Positions 36,668-49,507 of a DNA stretch of 64,000 nt are shown piece after piece; the first letter of the stretch is position 1; each line of letters opens with the position of its first letter. The DNA is taken from assembly GCF_032362555.1 (NCBI RefSeq), contig NC_083507.1:4157001-4221000 (forward strand), read 5' to 3'. The stretch is from Amyelois transitella. Its lineage: Eukaryota; Arthropoda; Insecta; Lepidoptera; Pyralidae. The notes under the pieces were generated by a model. That model was not told the DNA's origin. It made no database searches and saw nothing but the letters and a program-made list of their open reading frames with translations. A program made the translations under genes and the position numbers.

Positions 36668-38335
36668 ATGCACAGAAATCTTCCCCAAAATAAAGAAGCT
36701 TTGCTGAAATCGTATACAACAAGACTTAAAGAAGACGTCAAAAGTATGCTAGAAAATTTTGAAGGTATGGTATTCATTTCAGTTTATTTCAAGTATTTTA
36801 CCGAGAAATTTCCAGCATGATGTACCGACAACAGGCCTGAAGTCGCGGCGAAACGTTGAATGAATTTTGCTTCCAACAGAGCGAGGTGAAAATGATTGGT
36901 GGAGGCCTATCAGCAGTGGACGTGAGACTTACCGGTTGTGTATGAATTGTCTACTCATATTATTATGTGCGTTTTTTCTTAGGTCATTAACGTTATTAAA
37001 GACGTATTGTTCTATAACGTAGAGTGTATAGATCAAAAGAAACTATACACATAGAATATGAGAAAATATATATTTGGCAAAAAAATACACCATTACACAT
37101 GAACGACAACATTTGAAGTCTGTTTATAAAACAAATATTTCACCTATTTCTTTTTTATTATAAATCTGGAATAATTTAAATCCTATGTAAGTAGATGTTA
37201 CTCAACATGTTCTACCCAAATTAACCATTCTGGACCTTCCTTGTCTTGTCAAAGGATTGATAAATGTGGCCAAATAATAAAAATAATGACAACATGCAAT
37301 GATGTAAAAAGTTGGCCAGCCCCACAAGAAGAATTTCACAATTTATACATTTACTTTACAGTTCCATAACCAAAAGGCAATAAAAAACCAAAAAACCCAT
37401 ATTTTATGTATTTTTATTTTTGAACTCTGGTCTAAATAACTATTTATAGAAATAGTGAAGTTTGATACATATACACAAAATATCAAAATTAATGCAGTGA
37501 AAGCAATTTTCATACAGTCATTCCCCAAATTTATAAGTAGTCCTTTGAGGGACGATTTGTAAAAAATAAACTCAGATATTCAACTTTATGTTAAACAAAT
37601 TTCAACAAAATTGGTCCAGCAACATAGCTGTGAAAGTTTTAATGGAATATCTTTTGCATTTATAATATTAGTGTGGATATGTAGTGTACAGTCTATTTAT
37701 CATTTATTTCTTTTTAGAAATAATAAGGTTGGCTAAAGGAGAAAGAGGGGAGAATGAATCCCAACTGAATAGAATGACACAAATAGAGCAAGATACATTT
37801 GAAATGCAAGTCCGAGCTGCTAATATAGGTAAATATATTTCATATTCATGATTTAGGTTCCTACTCAACACTGCCTCTGTAGCTTAGTGGTTATGCGCTT
37901 ATTTGTGATACCAGAGGTCCCAGGTACAAATCTCAGCCAGGGCCAGGATGAGAAACAACCTTGTCTGATGGGCCTGGGTCTTGGATATTCATTATTAAAT
38001 ATATCATTGGGTTGGTATCTCGTAACACAAGTATATTATTGTATTATACTCAAATTTGAATTTATTTTGGTACATAGAAGGCATGTGATTCTGTTTTAAA
38101 TTGTCTTTTTTTTACAGTGCGAGCTGGGGAATCATTAATGAAACTAGTATCTGATATCAAACAGTATTTAATATTGAATGATTTTCCATCAGTTAATGAA
38201 GCAATTACTCAAAACTCCAAACTCTTCCGCACCAAACAACAGGAGTGTGACCAAAAACTGATGTCTTTACGTGATGAAATTGCAGCAGACCTCTATGACT
38301 TGGAAGATGAATACTTTACTAGTATTTATAAATAA
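36668..38335 (+). CDS. MED22: Mediator complex subunit 22
   Basis: MED22 (Surf5) is a small head-module subunit of Mediator, which links transcription factors to RNA polymerase II in the nucleus. Exons 36668-36764, 37718-37828 and 38118-38335 give 426 nt and 141 aa. The protein starts [16 protein letters not shown] and keeps the family's most conserved stretch, with [32 protein letters not shown] and a final LYDLEDEY. The long C-terminal tail of the mammalian form is absent, as in other invertebrates. The helical, coiled-coil-rich composition fits the family. Intron 2 contains a SINE. Confidence 0.95.
37871..38060 (+). repeat. tRNA-derived SINE in MED22 intron 2
   Basis: It has an A box (TAGCTTAGTGG at 37880-37890) and a B box (GGTACAAATCT near 37923). 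These are followed by a shared body ('ggcctgggtcttggatattc', 'ggttggtatctcgtaacaca') also present at 42150-42364. Confidence 0.75.
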
Positions 38336-39134
38336 TTGTAGAAGTCAAAATTCCAAATCTTTTGTGTGAAGTTCAAGATGAAATCCAAGAGCTTTATTAT
38401 GAAGTTGGGGAGCCACATCAATTTTATCAGAAATTATTCAACCATCATGGAGGCTGTTTCAATAGACCATTCAGATTATTTAAATAACTACAAAATGCAA
38501 TGTTTGGTTTTTGTTTATGTAAATGATATTATTTTAACACTTTTAAAATATCAGGATCTTAAATACTGTATGTACTGTACTGTACTATAATTTAACGTAC
38601 ATATTTTATAAGTATGACCATAATATTTTTATACTCATAGTTATTGATGGTTCTTTTTAAATATTTGTATCATTTATCCTTGCCAAATTATCTACAGTTT
38701 TACTATCGATACTATTTATAATATTGATATATTTCAGCTATCGATAGTGAGCTGGAATTCATGAGTATTTATTTAAGGAGAGCAGGTAGGGGAAGAACCC
38801 AGTTCACTATTGATAGGCATAAACAATAATAAGGAAAGTATTAATAGGACTATTGATACTATCCTTTATAGATTTTATTAATTCACTTTACTCATCTATT
38901 GATAGTGGACTATCAATTGGCAACACTAGGATCATTCTGTAATACAGCAATTTAGTTTTCCTGTTTAAAAAGTCATTTATTCTTCTTACCTAATTAAAAA
39001 CATATTTTTAGGATAAAGTACATAGTGGATGGATATCTGCATAAATAAACAACATTTAATTTTATGTTTGTTTAATATTTTAATGTCGCTATTAACTTTT
39101 GACTATATAAATAAGCAAAAATTTGATATTGCAT
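38336..39134. other. MED22-NDUFB8 intergenic region with TATCGATA-like cluster
   Basis: Between the convergent 3' ends there is no ORF with family resemblance. Between 38702 and 38925 the motif CTATCGATAGT or a variant with TTGATAG occurs at least five times, including one perfect TATCGATA (38739-38746). Confidence 0.5.
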
Positions 39135-40627
39135 CTATTTAGGCGCAAATAGGTAATGGGGTCCTTCATGGGGATACTGTTTGACAGTTACAGGTCTACC
39201 AATTTTATAATCTTCCAGATATAAATATAATGTGAATGAAGCTCCAAGAACTCCAAAAAACCACATGCACTGTCTCAAAACTGAGAACCTAGGTTTCATA
39301 CTGATGTCGTAACGATCTTCTCCAATTATCTCTGATTGAATATGCATCTGTAAAAAAAGAACTGAATCATCATCTTATCCTTAATGAGCACTCTCCCAAA
39401 GAAGACACCAGGATTTTATGGACACAATCCTATAATCAATTAGTCTACAACCTAGTATAGCATCTTACCCAAAGTATTATCTTGTTTGCCATATTGTGTC
39501 ATCAATTGATGATAAAAAATATAATGGTACTCTTAGATTGAAAAGAGATAAAGTTACCTATTTTAAATTTTATAGCCATAACTAGTGACCTGCCTATCCA
39601 GCATCCATTTGGATAGCATTAATGCATACAAACTTCCTCTTGAACCATTCTATTAAAAAAAACCACATCAAAATCAATTTTGTAGTTTTTATTTTATTTT
39701 ATTTATTCATTTGGAATAACAAACAGCTATATTATAAAGACATATTAAAAGTTATTATATGCCAAAGTAGTAACAATATAGCCCACACCGTTATTCACAG
39801 ATTAGTAAACAATATTGGGGCTGTTAGTTTGACATGAAAAAATAAAATCATTCAAAACTAGGAAAAAAAACAGAGTAAACAAAGAAATTTAACATTGTGA
39901 CGATGACAAAAAACAACTTTAAGAGAAAAGCCTAACTTACACATTCATTAACATGGTTGCAACTTTTCTTTTAAATTGAAATGTACTGCAAGAAAAAATG
40001 TCTACATTGATAAAAAAAAGTTTTAAAGCTCTAGCTACATACATACAGACATAGGGACAGATGCATGAAGAGATTGTTTTAAACTATGATACAATATAGC
40101 AAATATAATTTTACAGCGCTAATCATACATGGTCCACAAGACTACTAAACAATAACACTGAATGAAGAAGCAAAGTGTAGGTAGGTAATAAGGAAATGCT
40201 TTTTAATGAGAATAAGAAATATTGTGCAGAATAACAAACCGGTTCATTGAAGTTTCTTTTCAATTCCGGACAGTCGTAGGGATAGAATGGATCTTTTGAA
40301 TCTGCTCCAATATCGGGTAATTTAGGGTAATCTCCATAACCCATATCCTCGGGATACGGATGATATTCCTCCAAAGTCATGCCATACTTTTTAGCGGCAG
40401 CAGCCCGCTCTTCCATTGTCTTGGGATAGGGACCCGGTTTGTACTGATAATTCCAATCTGTAAGAAATGTGACGTAACTAAGTATGTAGGTACTTTTATT
40501 TTATATAAAAGTATCAATACCGATTAAATTCTAACATACGGTTTCGCACAGCATTGCAAAATATTCCAACCGTCTTACGAACGGTATATGGATTTGACAA
40601 AATTGTCTTTTTAATTATAGAATTCAT
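39135..40627 (-). CDS. NDUFB8: NADH dehydrogenase [ubiquinone] 1 beta subcomplex subunit 8
   Basis: NDUFB8 (ASHI) is an accessory subunit of respiratory complex I in the mitochondrial inner membrane. On the minus strand the exons are 40627-40540, 40457-40240 and 39347-39135, totalling 519 nt and 172 aa. The N-terminus is basic and hydroxylated, like a mitochondrial presequence ([18 protein letters not shown]). The diagnostic core is [20 protein letters not shown], then [13 protein letters not shown] and [12 protein letters not shown] single membrane helix ([16 protein letters not shown]) lies near residue 130, followed by [11 protein letters not shown] and the C-terminus LFAPK. It is divergent from SCYL3 with about 860 bp between the start codons. 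Confidence 0.94.
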
Positions 40628-41488
40628 TTTTATTCCCTGATATTCTAAAAATTTTTGTATTGATTTGATAGATCAGTTTGGTTTGGCATCTGGGACTAGA
40701 AATCTGAATCGGTTCAATTGACATTGACATAGAATGCGTTTTTTTTATTAAGGATTCGGGCGAGGTAGATTTTTAGTAAGTATGTATGTTTAATTTAAAC
40801 GCGACTTTCGAACCGCTGGTCTGATTTTGATGAAATATTAAAGGTTCTGTCAAAAAAATTTTTAAGTTTGTGTGGCAACAATCTTTTAAGAGTCGTTTTG
40901 AGATACTCACAATAAAAAAAAATTAAAGTATTTGCGAGATCTGAGTTCACGAGTCATGACGTAGATAATTAAACGGCACTCACGGCGCAGTGCAGCGTGC
41001 CACCGTTAGTCGCTAGTCGTCAGTCAGTGACACGTTCCACTGCGCTGCGCCGTTTAACTGTTTACGCACGCTTCGCGGGCAATGGCATACTCTTGTTCTT
41101 ACTCTGCTGTTAACCTGGAAATGGAGTGAGAGGGAAGTTAAAACTACTAGTGGATCGCCTTGAACTGTCTATATTTTTTATTGTTCGTTCGTTCAATCCA
41201 GTCTGTTCAAGTCGGTCAGACTTAGGTCGCACAAAGTCGGGGTCCTCTGGGAGCTTATTTCCGAACGAAAGTTGATATGGATACGTACCTTTGACAATGA
41301 CAAATGGATATTTGAAAAAAAAATAAGGGATTATAAGAACTAACCAGAGAAATTAAATTAAATGTTTATATATTTTCTATCTAACCTGTATAGATAGAAT
41401 AGGTACTTAAATATTTCATGGTAAAACGAAAGGAAACAATAATTAATAGTTTAAAATAAATTTGATATTATAGTGAGTTAGTGATTAC
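40628..41488. promoter_or_regulatory. Divergent upstream region shared by NDUFB8 and SCYL3
   Basis: The space between two divergent start codons holds both promoters. An imperfect inverted repeat lies at about 40969-41058 ('taaacggc ... gccgttta', with 'gcgcagtgcagcgtgcca' opposed to 'acgttccactgcgctgcgcc'). No TATA box or named site could be assigned. Confidence 0.4.
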
Positions 41489-44400
41489 ATGATGGGCAAC
41501 GAGAGTTCTCAATTGCGTGGCTTAGAAATCGAGGAAAACGCAGTGGAATTGACAGATTTTTGGTCACAGTATCAGGCCACAATAAAAGATAGTTGCCGAT
41601 ATTTTAGTTTAAAGGGTGATGGCTCAGTATCAGTATTCAAAGGACAAGCAGCTTTGGGCCCTCTGTGGGCTGTGTCTACTCCTCTAGAGAAGTTTTCAAA
41701 TGTAAAGTATACCTAGTCACTTCTTTTAAAAAATATACCTCTGGACAATAGTTTTTATGAAAATTTTGCCATTGCTTTTGTGTTATTGCAATTATGTACT
41801 TGTTTTCTTACTGCATATTTTGTTATCTTTTTGGGAGAGTTATTATTATAGAGTGCATATCTATTCATCTTCTCGGTAACCCTTGTAATGCACTCTATTA
41901 ATAATGAGGAAAATATTTGTATTTTTGTATGTTTATAATGAATAAAATCAAAAACTTCTAAACTGATTACAAACATCCTTTTATCATTAGAAGAAGTAAG
42001 TGCTACATATACATATGGCTGCTTCTGATCATCAAATTGTCTTCCAAGAGTTCTAAAATTACATGTTGTAAAGGGCTATCCTCAAGAGATAAACATATAC
42101 CATTGTGGACTTTTTTGTGGACCTTTTTAAGGTATAAATAAATATATTACACAGATTGAGTTAGCCTCAAAGTAAGTTCGAAACTTGTGTTTCGAGATAC
42201 TAACTCAACGATACTATATTTTATAACAAATACTTATATAGATAAACATCCAAGACCCAGGCCAATCAGAAAAAGTTCTTTTCTCATCATGCCCTGGCCG
42301 GGATTCGAACCCGGGACCTCCGGAGTCACAGACAAGCGTACTACTGCTGCGCCACAGAGGCCGTCAATGTATACAATATTTAGTACATTATTTTGATCTA
42401 TCTTGTAGAGTTCACCCAGGAATCTGGAAAAAAAGCACTTCAAAAACCTTAATGTAAGGGATGAATACGTCAATGCCAAATTGTATGTTAAAATTATTAA
42501 TGAACTGCTGAATATTTTATAAAGAATTTTATTTATATATTTTTCTTTCTGATTAAATATTGCAAATTTTAATGTTTGTTCACTTAATTTAAACCTATAG
42601 GTTCATGAAAACAGTATGTCCACTCACGCATTTGCTGGAAAACTAATCTCTTACAAAAAAATGCTCATATGCAACTTAATTCTGTCAAAATGTTGGATAA
42701 AAACAGTACAAATCTCTTGCGTGTTTATCAACACTTTAGGACCACCTGTTAATTAAGATATAAATAGTTGAATGTCGACTATTTTAATCAGGATTTTATG
42801 TATTATTTGTTTTATTAATTTATTCCATAAATGCTGTTTTTATGAACTGATTTACGAGAAGCTATCAGTGCGATGTGGGTAATTTGTTATGAGATGCGGA
42901 ATCGGTGAGTGACACAAGTTTGGATATAGTGTGGCACAGGTAGGAAAGGAATCTATGCTTTTTGTTGTATGTCTATGTTTCGGTTTCATCAGTTTTTATT
43001 TCTTTATATTTAACAGACTGCTGTTTGTGTCACACCTTCCCGACTTGTGTCACATTTAATATAATACATAAATTTAATGTTCAGCTTCGGATGGTGTCGT
43101 TTTATTCAATCGCTTTTGATCTCATCTTGTGCGATTAAATCTTAAGTGTTATAGGTATAACTATATCTATTGACTATTATATATATTGACCTAGGTAGGT
43201 CTATAGATAGATAGATAGATAGTCTATCATTCGTCTTGGTAATATTATGTAAAATACAATTAAGTTTTAGACGAATGAAACCAGCCTTTGTCAATATAAA
43301 CTCTTAATAGCTCCGAAACCGCCACTAAAGTTGCACATAATATATTGCTTATTAAATTCAGTGACGTGTTCTATACAGATTATGATCATTGTATTTATAG
43401 ATTCTAAAATAACATAAAATATTTTAAGTGGTAGGTACTGTTGACTGCAGCCCTCGGCTAGAACGTTCATGTTGGTGTTTAAATGGATACAGGAACAGTG
43501 CATGTGGAAGCAAAGGTTTCAATTTTATCCTTAAAAATATTATTCAAAGGAACTTAATTTTTTTCTCTTGTTAATTTATTAGAGAAACACAGGCACTTTC
43601 ATAATTTAGGAATTATTGTGATAAAATTTCTCTGCAGATGCTTCCGTGAAAATGTCCCTTGGGAACAGTAAATAAATACTTTTTAAGTACCTAGTGCGAA
43701 GTATGCAGTATTAATACCTTTCTTCTAAGTACATGCAAAAATTTAATATTGGTTGAGTGGATAAAGTATGAAGATCTTTCATCCCGAAAAAAGGAATGTA
43801 TGTTTCCAAAGGATTTTCTATGAACTTTCTAAAAATACCTGTGAAAACTATGTTTGGCATGGTCCAACTTATAAACTAATAAACTAGAATTTCTCTCCCA
43901 CCTTCAATACACAGGATATGGTTTTTTTATTAAGATTCTCAGCAACAGCTAGTGTACTAATAAATTAATCACATGCACTGAGCAGATTTCTTATTTACAG
44001 AATTTGCTTAAATATCGCCACCCATGTATTGTTCACTATATATCAGCATGGCAGCAAAGATCAATTTTTCACCTAGCTACAGAGTTTGTGCAGCCTCTAA
44101 GCCAAGTCTTGACAGCTCAGACACCATTACAGAAATGTATAGGGCTTAACAATATTTTGAGGGCATTGGTATTCTTACATGAACAGGTAATAATTAATTG
44201 GTTTTTTAAATATGTCTTACGTTAAAATGAACACTTGTTTATCCACATACTCAGAACAGAAACTGAATTTGTATTTCTTTTTATAGGTTTGAATCTTTAT
44301 TCAATAACCGATTATAAGATTTAGCGGTATGATTTAGCAAACTAATTAAGTTACCAGGTTGCCTCAGGAGTACAATGGCTACATTTCAAAGATGTGGCAA

Positions 44401-47400
44401 CAACATATTTAATTATTTATATTACCTATTTAGTTATTTCACTCCTTATGAACTTATGGAGAAATACAGTCTATTTCACAAAGTACCTATTTCAGAGATT
44501 GTGATAGGTTGCAATTGCAAGCCCATCACATAGGCAGAAGGCTAGCAAGTTAGTAATGATATCTATACTAATATTATAAAGCTGAAGAGTTTGTTTGTTT
44601 GAACGCGCTAATCTCAGGAACTATTGGTTCGATTTGAAAATTTTTGTGTTGAATAGACCAGTTATCAAGGAAGGCTTTAGGCTATATAACATCACGCTGC
44701 AACTATAAGGAGCGAAGAAATAATGGAAAATGTGAAAAAAACGAGGAAAATTATTCATCCTTGAGGACTTCAATAATGCTCAAAATAACTATTTCACGCG
44801 GACGAAGTCGCGGGCACAGCTAGTTTATTATGAGATTTATTATATTTTCATTTTTAATCTGATTTACTTTGATTGTATCCATGATTTTTATATTTTAAAT
44901 AATTTCAGGCGGGTATGTCACATAACAATGTAAGCATGTCAGCAATATATGTAACAGGGGATGGACAGTGGAAACTTGGTGGCCTACAATATCTTTGCCC
45001 TTTCACTGATTTGACATCTGCATATTTGAAACATGCTAGAATTCACAGGTATATGACACCAAACTATTACCTTGGTATTTTGAAATAATTTTGCTATGCA
45101 TCCATGCTGATGAGAAAATATTTATATGTTTGTTTGTAATTAATAAACTTAAAAACTACTGGACCAATTTGACCGAAATTGCATTTCCCTAGAATATTTA
45201 TTCAGGAGCAATGTAGGGACAGAAGCCCAGCATAAAAAATTGTATTTTACAATGCTTTTTATAATTTTTTTCAGATATGATAAAGCAATAGATCCTAATG
45301 AAGATTCTTTTGAGACAAATACCACAATTGATCAGTATGGGTTTGCTATTCTGGTAGAAGATGTCTATAAGAATAATAAAGAGGGTAAATATTTTGGTTA
45401 CATATACAAATTTAATGTACATCCTAAAATATTAATATAAAAAAAAACCGTTCGACCACAGATGCTTTTAATTCTTTGGGTTCTGAATCTGACAGACCAA
45501 GGATTTCACCATGTTCATTTGGCCGCGGATTAACTTAACAACTTACTAAAATGATTAAATTTGGTATGGGTATTTATTGGAACTAGAATTTATTGTATTA
45601 TGAATTTAATATATTCGGTATTTATTAAAAGCTGAACTTGGCCTGTTTATTCATATATGTGCAAATTAATGGGAATAAAAGAAATTTGAAGGTTAATAAC
45701 AGACTCCCGTTATTAAAAAGAAATTTCAAAAAATGTTAGCCAGTTATATATATCTTGAGTCTTGAAATCATTAAAAGTTAGTTAATTAGAGAATATTTTT
45801 TTTTGCAGATGAAGTACCACATTTAAGGGAATTTAAAAAATATTGTCAGGAGCTTCTTCAACACCGTGATCCCACGCATAGACCAAGCTTGTCAATTGTA
45901 CTTCAACACAATTTCTTCAACCATGAATTTATAACCATCTATAAGTTTTTAAACTTTTTGCCACTGAAAAATGAAGAAGAAAAATGTCAGTTCTTCAGTA
46001 ACATTTTGGAGAATCTTAAATGTTATGATGAGGAGACTGTTGCCAAACAACTTAGTGGTCTTTTGCTGTCTAGACTGACGATGTTGGATCAAACAGCGCG
46101 AAAAGACGTTATTCCTTATATTCTCAAACCTAAAAATGGTAATTAGAGTCAGAGCTATTCTTATATATTACTCACTATCTATATATCACTCATAGATAAC
46201 CTTCAATTCAAGAGAATTTTCTTTGATCGCGCCTGTTACGTTCAAAATTTTTCTTAGATCGAAAATACTGTAAAACCTGAGAGGATGACTACGCCATAAA
46301 TGCTTGACTGGCCGAAAACTGTAAATTTGGCCGGACAGGTAACTTAAAAGCCTGACCTGACCGTACTGTAAAAAGTATTTACCTACCGTACAATTCCTAG
46401 GTAACGCTTTTGACAATCACAATATAACTATGTAACAAAAATGTTTTTTAATTTACAGAGCGGTCTCAAAATTGCGATCAACCTGGATTATTCAACCTTG
46501 GTGTATTCAAGGAACATGTAAAGCCCAGATTAATACAACTATTTGGTGTGAGGGACAGTCAAATTAGATTATTATTACTATCCCATTTTTCAAAATTTGT
46601 TCATGTCTTCTCACACGAAGAGTTGTCTCAGCATATTCTTCCAGAGGTATGATTCTTTATATGTTTAAAAATTCCATTTCATAGTTATTAAGGACAGGTT
46701 CTGACATTAAAACAGCAATGAATTGGTCTTCTCTTATTTAAATTTGTTCCTGAGATAGTTGAACAGAAATTATTATATACTTATTTTAGTTTGTAATAAT
46801 TTTAGTCTCACAGATCAGTTGCGCAAGATTTAAGTATTAAGTTTTAGTTCCGTAGTATCATCATAAGTACTGCTTGTGTATTAAATGAAATTTAAAAAAT
46901 ATATATTAGCACCTATATTATTCCTATGTAGCTTTTGCATGAAAGATTTCATAACTATATGCATACTAACAAATTTTTGTAGTATAAATGAATAAAAATA
47001 TATATTTCAGCTCCTACTGGGTATCAAAGATATTGATGACAATTTAGTATCAGCAACACTTATCTGTTTAAGTGAATTAGTGCCAATATTAGGAGCTAGC
47101 ACGGTAATTGGTGGCCAGCGATCAAAATTCTTTACAGATGGGAGACCTAAGTCAAAAGCCACAGGTGATAAATTGTATGAAAAAGACATATTCTCAACGA
47201 AGAAACCCTTACGAGATTTACCATGTTCTGAAACTGCATTTAACAATGGAAATGAAATGCAAGAATCGGGGTACATAGAAACGTCATTAACATTGATAGA
47301 AAGGCCATCACCTGTTGGGGGAGAATCTATTGATGACGAGATAACAATTATGGAATCTGCTATGAATAAAGGTAACAGTGAAGAAGACTGGAGTGACTGG

Positions 47401-47799
47401 GATAATACAAACCACAAGCTTACATTAGCAGAGTCTGAAGATATCAATGTAAAAGTCAATTTAGTTGATAACCAACTTCATCACAATGAAGTTATACCAA
47501 TAACGTTATCAAATGTTAGTAGTTTAAGAACAACTCATTTGCAAAAGGCAGCTTTGGAAGCAAAGAAAAACATTGTAGATATATCTGAATTGGATATTAA
47601 AAACCAGAAGGTGGACAGTCGTAAGAAGAGTAATGAAGACTTTGATTTCTTTGCAGACATGAAACCTGTTATAGAAAAACCTAATATTGTAAATGTTTCC
47701 CAAAATAACCTTATTCAAGATTTTAGTAGTAAGTTAAATTTTGTCCCAGATAATCACGAGGACGAAAATGAAGGATGGGGGGACTCATGGGAAGACTAA
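41489..47799 (+). CDS. SCYL3: SCY1-like pseudokinase 3 (PACE-1)
   Basis: SCYL3 is a catalytically inactive kinase-like protein. In mammals it binds ezrin and localises to the Golgi and lamellipodia. Exons: 41489-41701, 44001-44186, 44909-45048, 45275-45384, 45809-46138, 46459-46646, 47011-47799, totalling 1956 nt and 651 aa. The start is MMGNESSQL; a myristoylation-type MGNESS begins at the second Met, as in human MGSENS. The kinase fold spans residues 20-270 with degenerate motifs: HNN replaces HRD (GMSHNNVSMS) and LGG replaces DFG (WKLGGLQ). HEAT-like repeats follow (ILPELLLGIKDIDDNLVSAT). The low-complexity acidic tail ends EGWGDSWED. A choice between Met1 and Met2 cannot be made from sequence, but Met2 exposes the glycine. 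Confidence 0.93.
42150..42364 (-). repeat. tRNA-derived SINE in SCYL3 intron 1
   Basis: On the minus strand it begins GGCCTCTGTGGCGCAGCAG (A box) with a perfect B box GGTTCGAATCC (complement of 42301-42311). The SINE body and the tail 'gaggctaactcaatctgtgt' follow. It is better preserved than the copy in MED22. Confidence 0.8.
43199..43225. repeat. (ATAG)n microsatellite
   Basis: About five repeats of ATAG, in SCYL3 intron 1. Confidence 0.7.
44562..44823 (+). mobile_element. Short Helitron-like element in SCYL3 intron 2
   Basis: Starts TCTATACTAATATTATAAAG after an A and ends GCACAGCTAG before a T, with the hairpin block 'cgcggacgaagtcgcggg' just before the end. 262 bp, non-autonomous. This is the best-preserved copy in the window. 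Confidence 0.8.
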
Positions 47800-49507
47800 T
47801 AAAAATTGTTAAATTAATTAATAAAATAGAAAAGAATATAATAATTATGAGGATACATTTATGTTATTTTAAAGTATCTTCACTTTTAAAATAAAACATG
47901 CATAAATGAGTCAAGGTATTTCTTTATTTTCACACTGCTGCTACAAGCGGTTTCAATTTAATTTTGTGTTGTACATATCATTGAAAGTTATACCTGATTA
48001 GTGTTTATTTTGTAGGTATGATATTACCAAAAGTGTAAAACTATGTATTTCATACTTTAAGGAAATTTTTAATATTGTTTCTAATCTAGTTTGTAGCTAC
48101 TTACTTTAAAGCAATTGAAAAGTCCAGCAATCATATGATTTGTGATGTGTTACCAAAGATATTGAATTCTTGAAAAAAAAAAAAAATATCTTAATAATTA
48201 TATAACCTTATTAATTACACAACATTCCTCCATTTTAGTATTAAAATTATTATGTGTCATACTTTACTGTGTAACTACGCATTATCATATTTAACATATC
48301 CAGGGACAAATACCGAAGATTATTTCTTTTTAAGCGCAGCGATCAATTTATCTGTTTGAAATTAAATTTTGACCGCACATAACAAGAGATTTTATACAAA
48401 TTCAATTACCTACTCATATTTTATACACTCATAATAATAATACAGTGAGAATTTTTTTACTGTGTTATAATATTTTATTTATGAAATTATGATAGTTACT
48501 TTTATGTGCCTAAAGTTTGTTTTGATTTATCCTAACAATAGCCACAGCAAGCAAAAAATTGTGAATGTTTTACAACCACTAAACGTTTAGTTAGTTTTAG
48601 TACATTTAATTTTTTTGTTTTTAAAGCAAAATTATAAATTGGTTGACTTGAAAATACGCTATCGCACACTCACAACCTCACAATTCAAGACACTTATGTA
48701 TTGGTAAAGGGTGATATCCCATTTAGAGCTAGTTTTTTATTACACAGTTAAAAGATAATTGATAAATTGCAATAGCACCGAAAACAAAAGTTCTGGAAGT
48801 GGTAACTGTTTTAATACTACACTGTATTGCGATTTATCTATTTGATACCATAAACCCGGCTTTAAAAAAAAACTAACCTTAAACAAATTCTGTTATTCCA
48901 ACTTAATATTAGGGACATGCTTCCATAATTTCACAAATTTTGACCTATGCCACACGCAATACATATCTTGCTTATTTGCACAAATCTTTGTGCCAATAAG
49001 TAAGATATTTGTCAAACATGTTGCATATAATGAGTAGCAATCGGAGACTGCTGCAATTCTGAATCTTATGTGTTAGCAATAAGGTAAAGAATTGAAATTA
49101 AAAAAGGAGTCTATCACATTGATTAAAGACATTCATTGAATACCACCCAAATAGACACAGCCAAAAATGCTAATCAAAGTTTATAAAAAAAAATATCAGG
49201 TTAGAAAGTTCATTTTGACTAGATTCCATGAGAAAATATACGAACAACAATAGTTGTAGAATTAATCATTATACCTAACTAATAGTAACAATAATTAAAT
49301 AACAAAATATAATGGAACTCAATAGCGAGTAAAACAAACAGGTACTATGTGACTAGAAAAAAAAAATTTTAAATAGAAACAATACAACACCGAGGTGTAC
49401 ACTAGCTAGAGGTAATATTCCATAGGGCATGACTTTGTTCCCTTTTGTACAATTATTGATATTATATGGAATAGTTTAGCTTAATTCTAGAAATGAGGAA
49501 GTGTCAT
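47800..49507. other. SCYL3-acyltransferase intergenic region (convergent 3' ends)
   Basis: AATAAA at about 47890 is the likely SCYL3 polyadenylation signal. The remaining AT-rich sequence probably includes the acyltransferase 3' UTR on the minus strand. No ORF or repeat of note. Confidence 0.5.

Noticed and set aside
47007-47459. 150-aa minus-strand ORF
   Set aside because: It is the reverse shadow of SCYL3 exon 7, which has clear homology.
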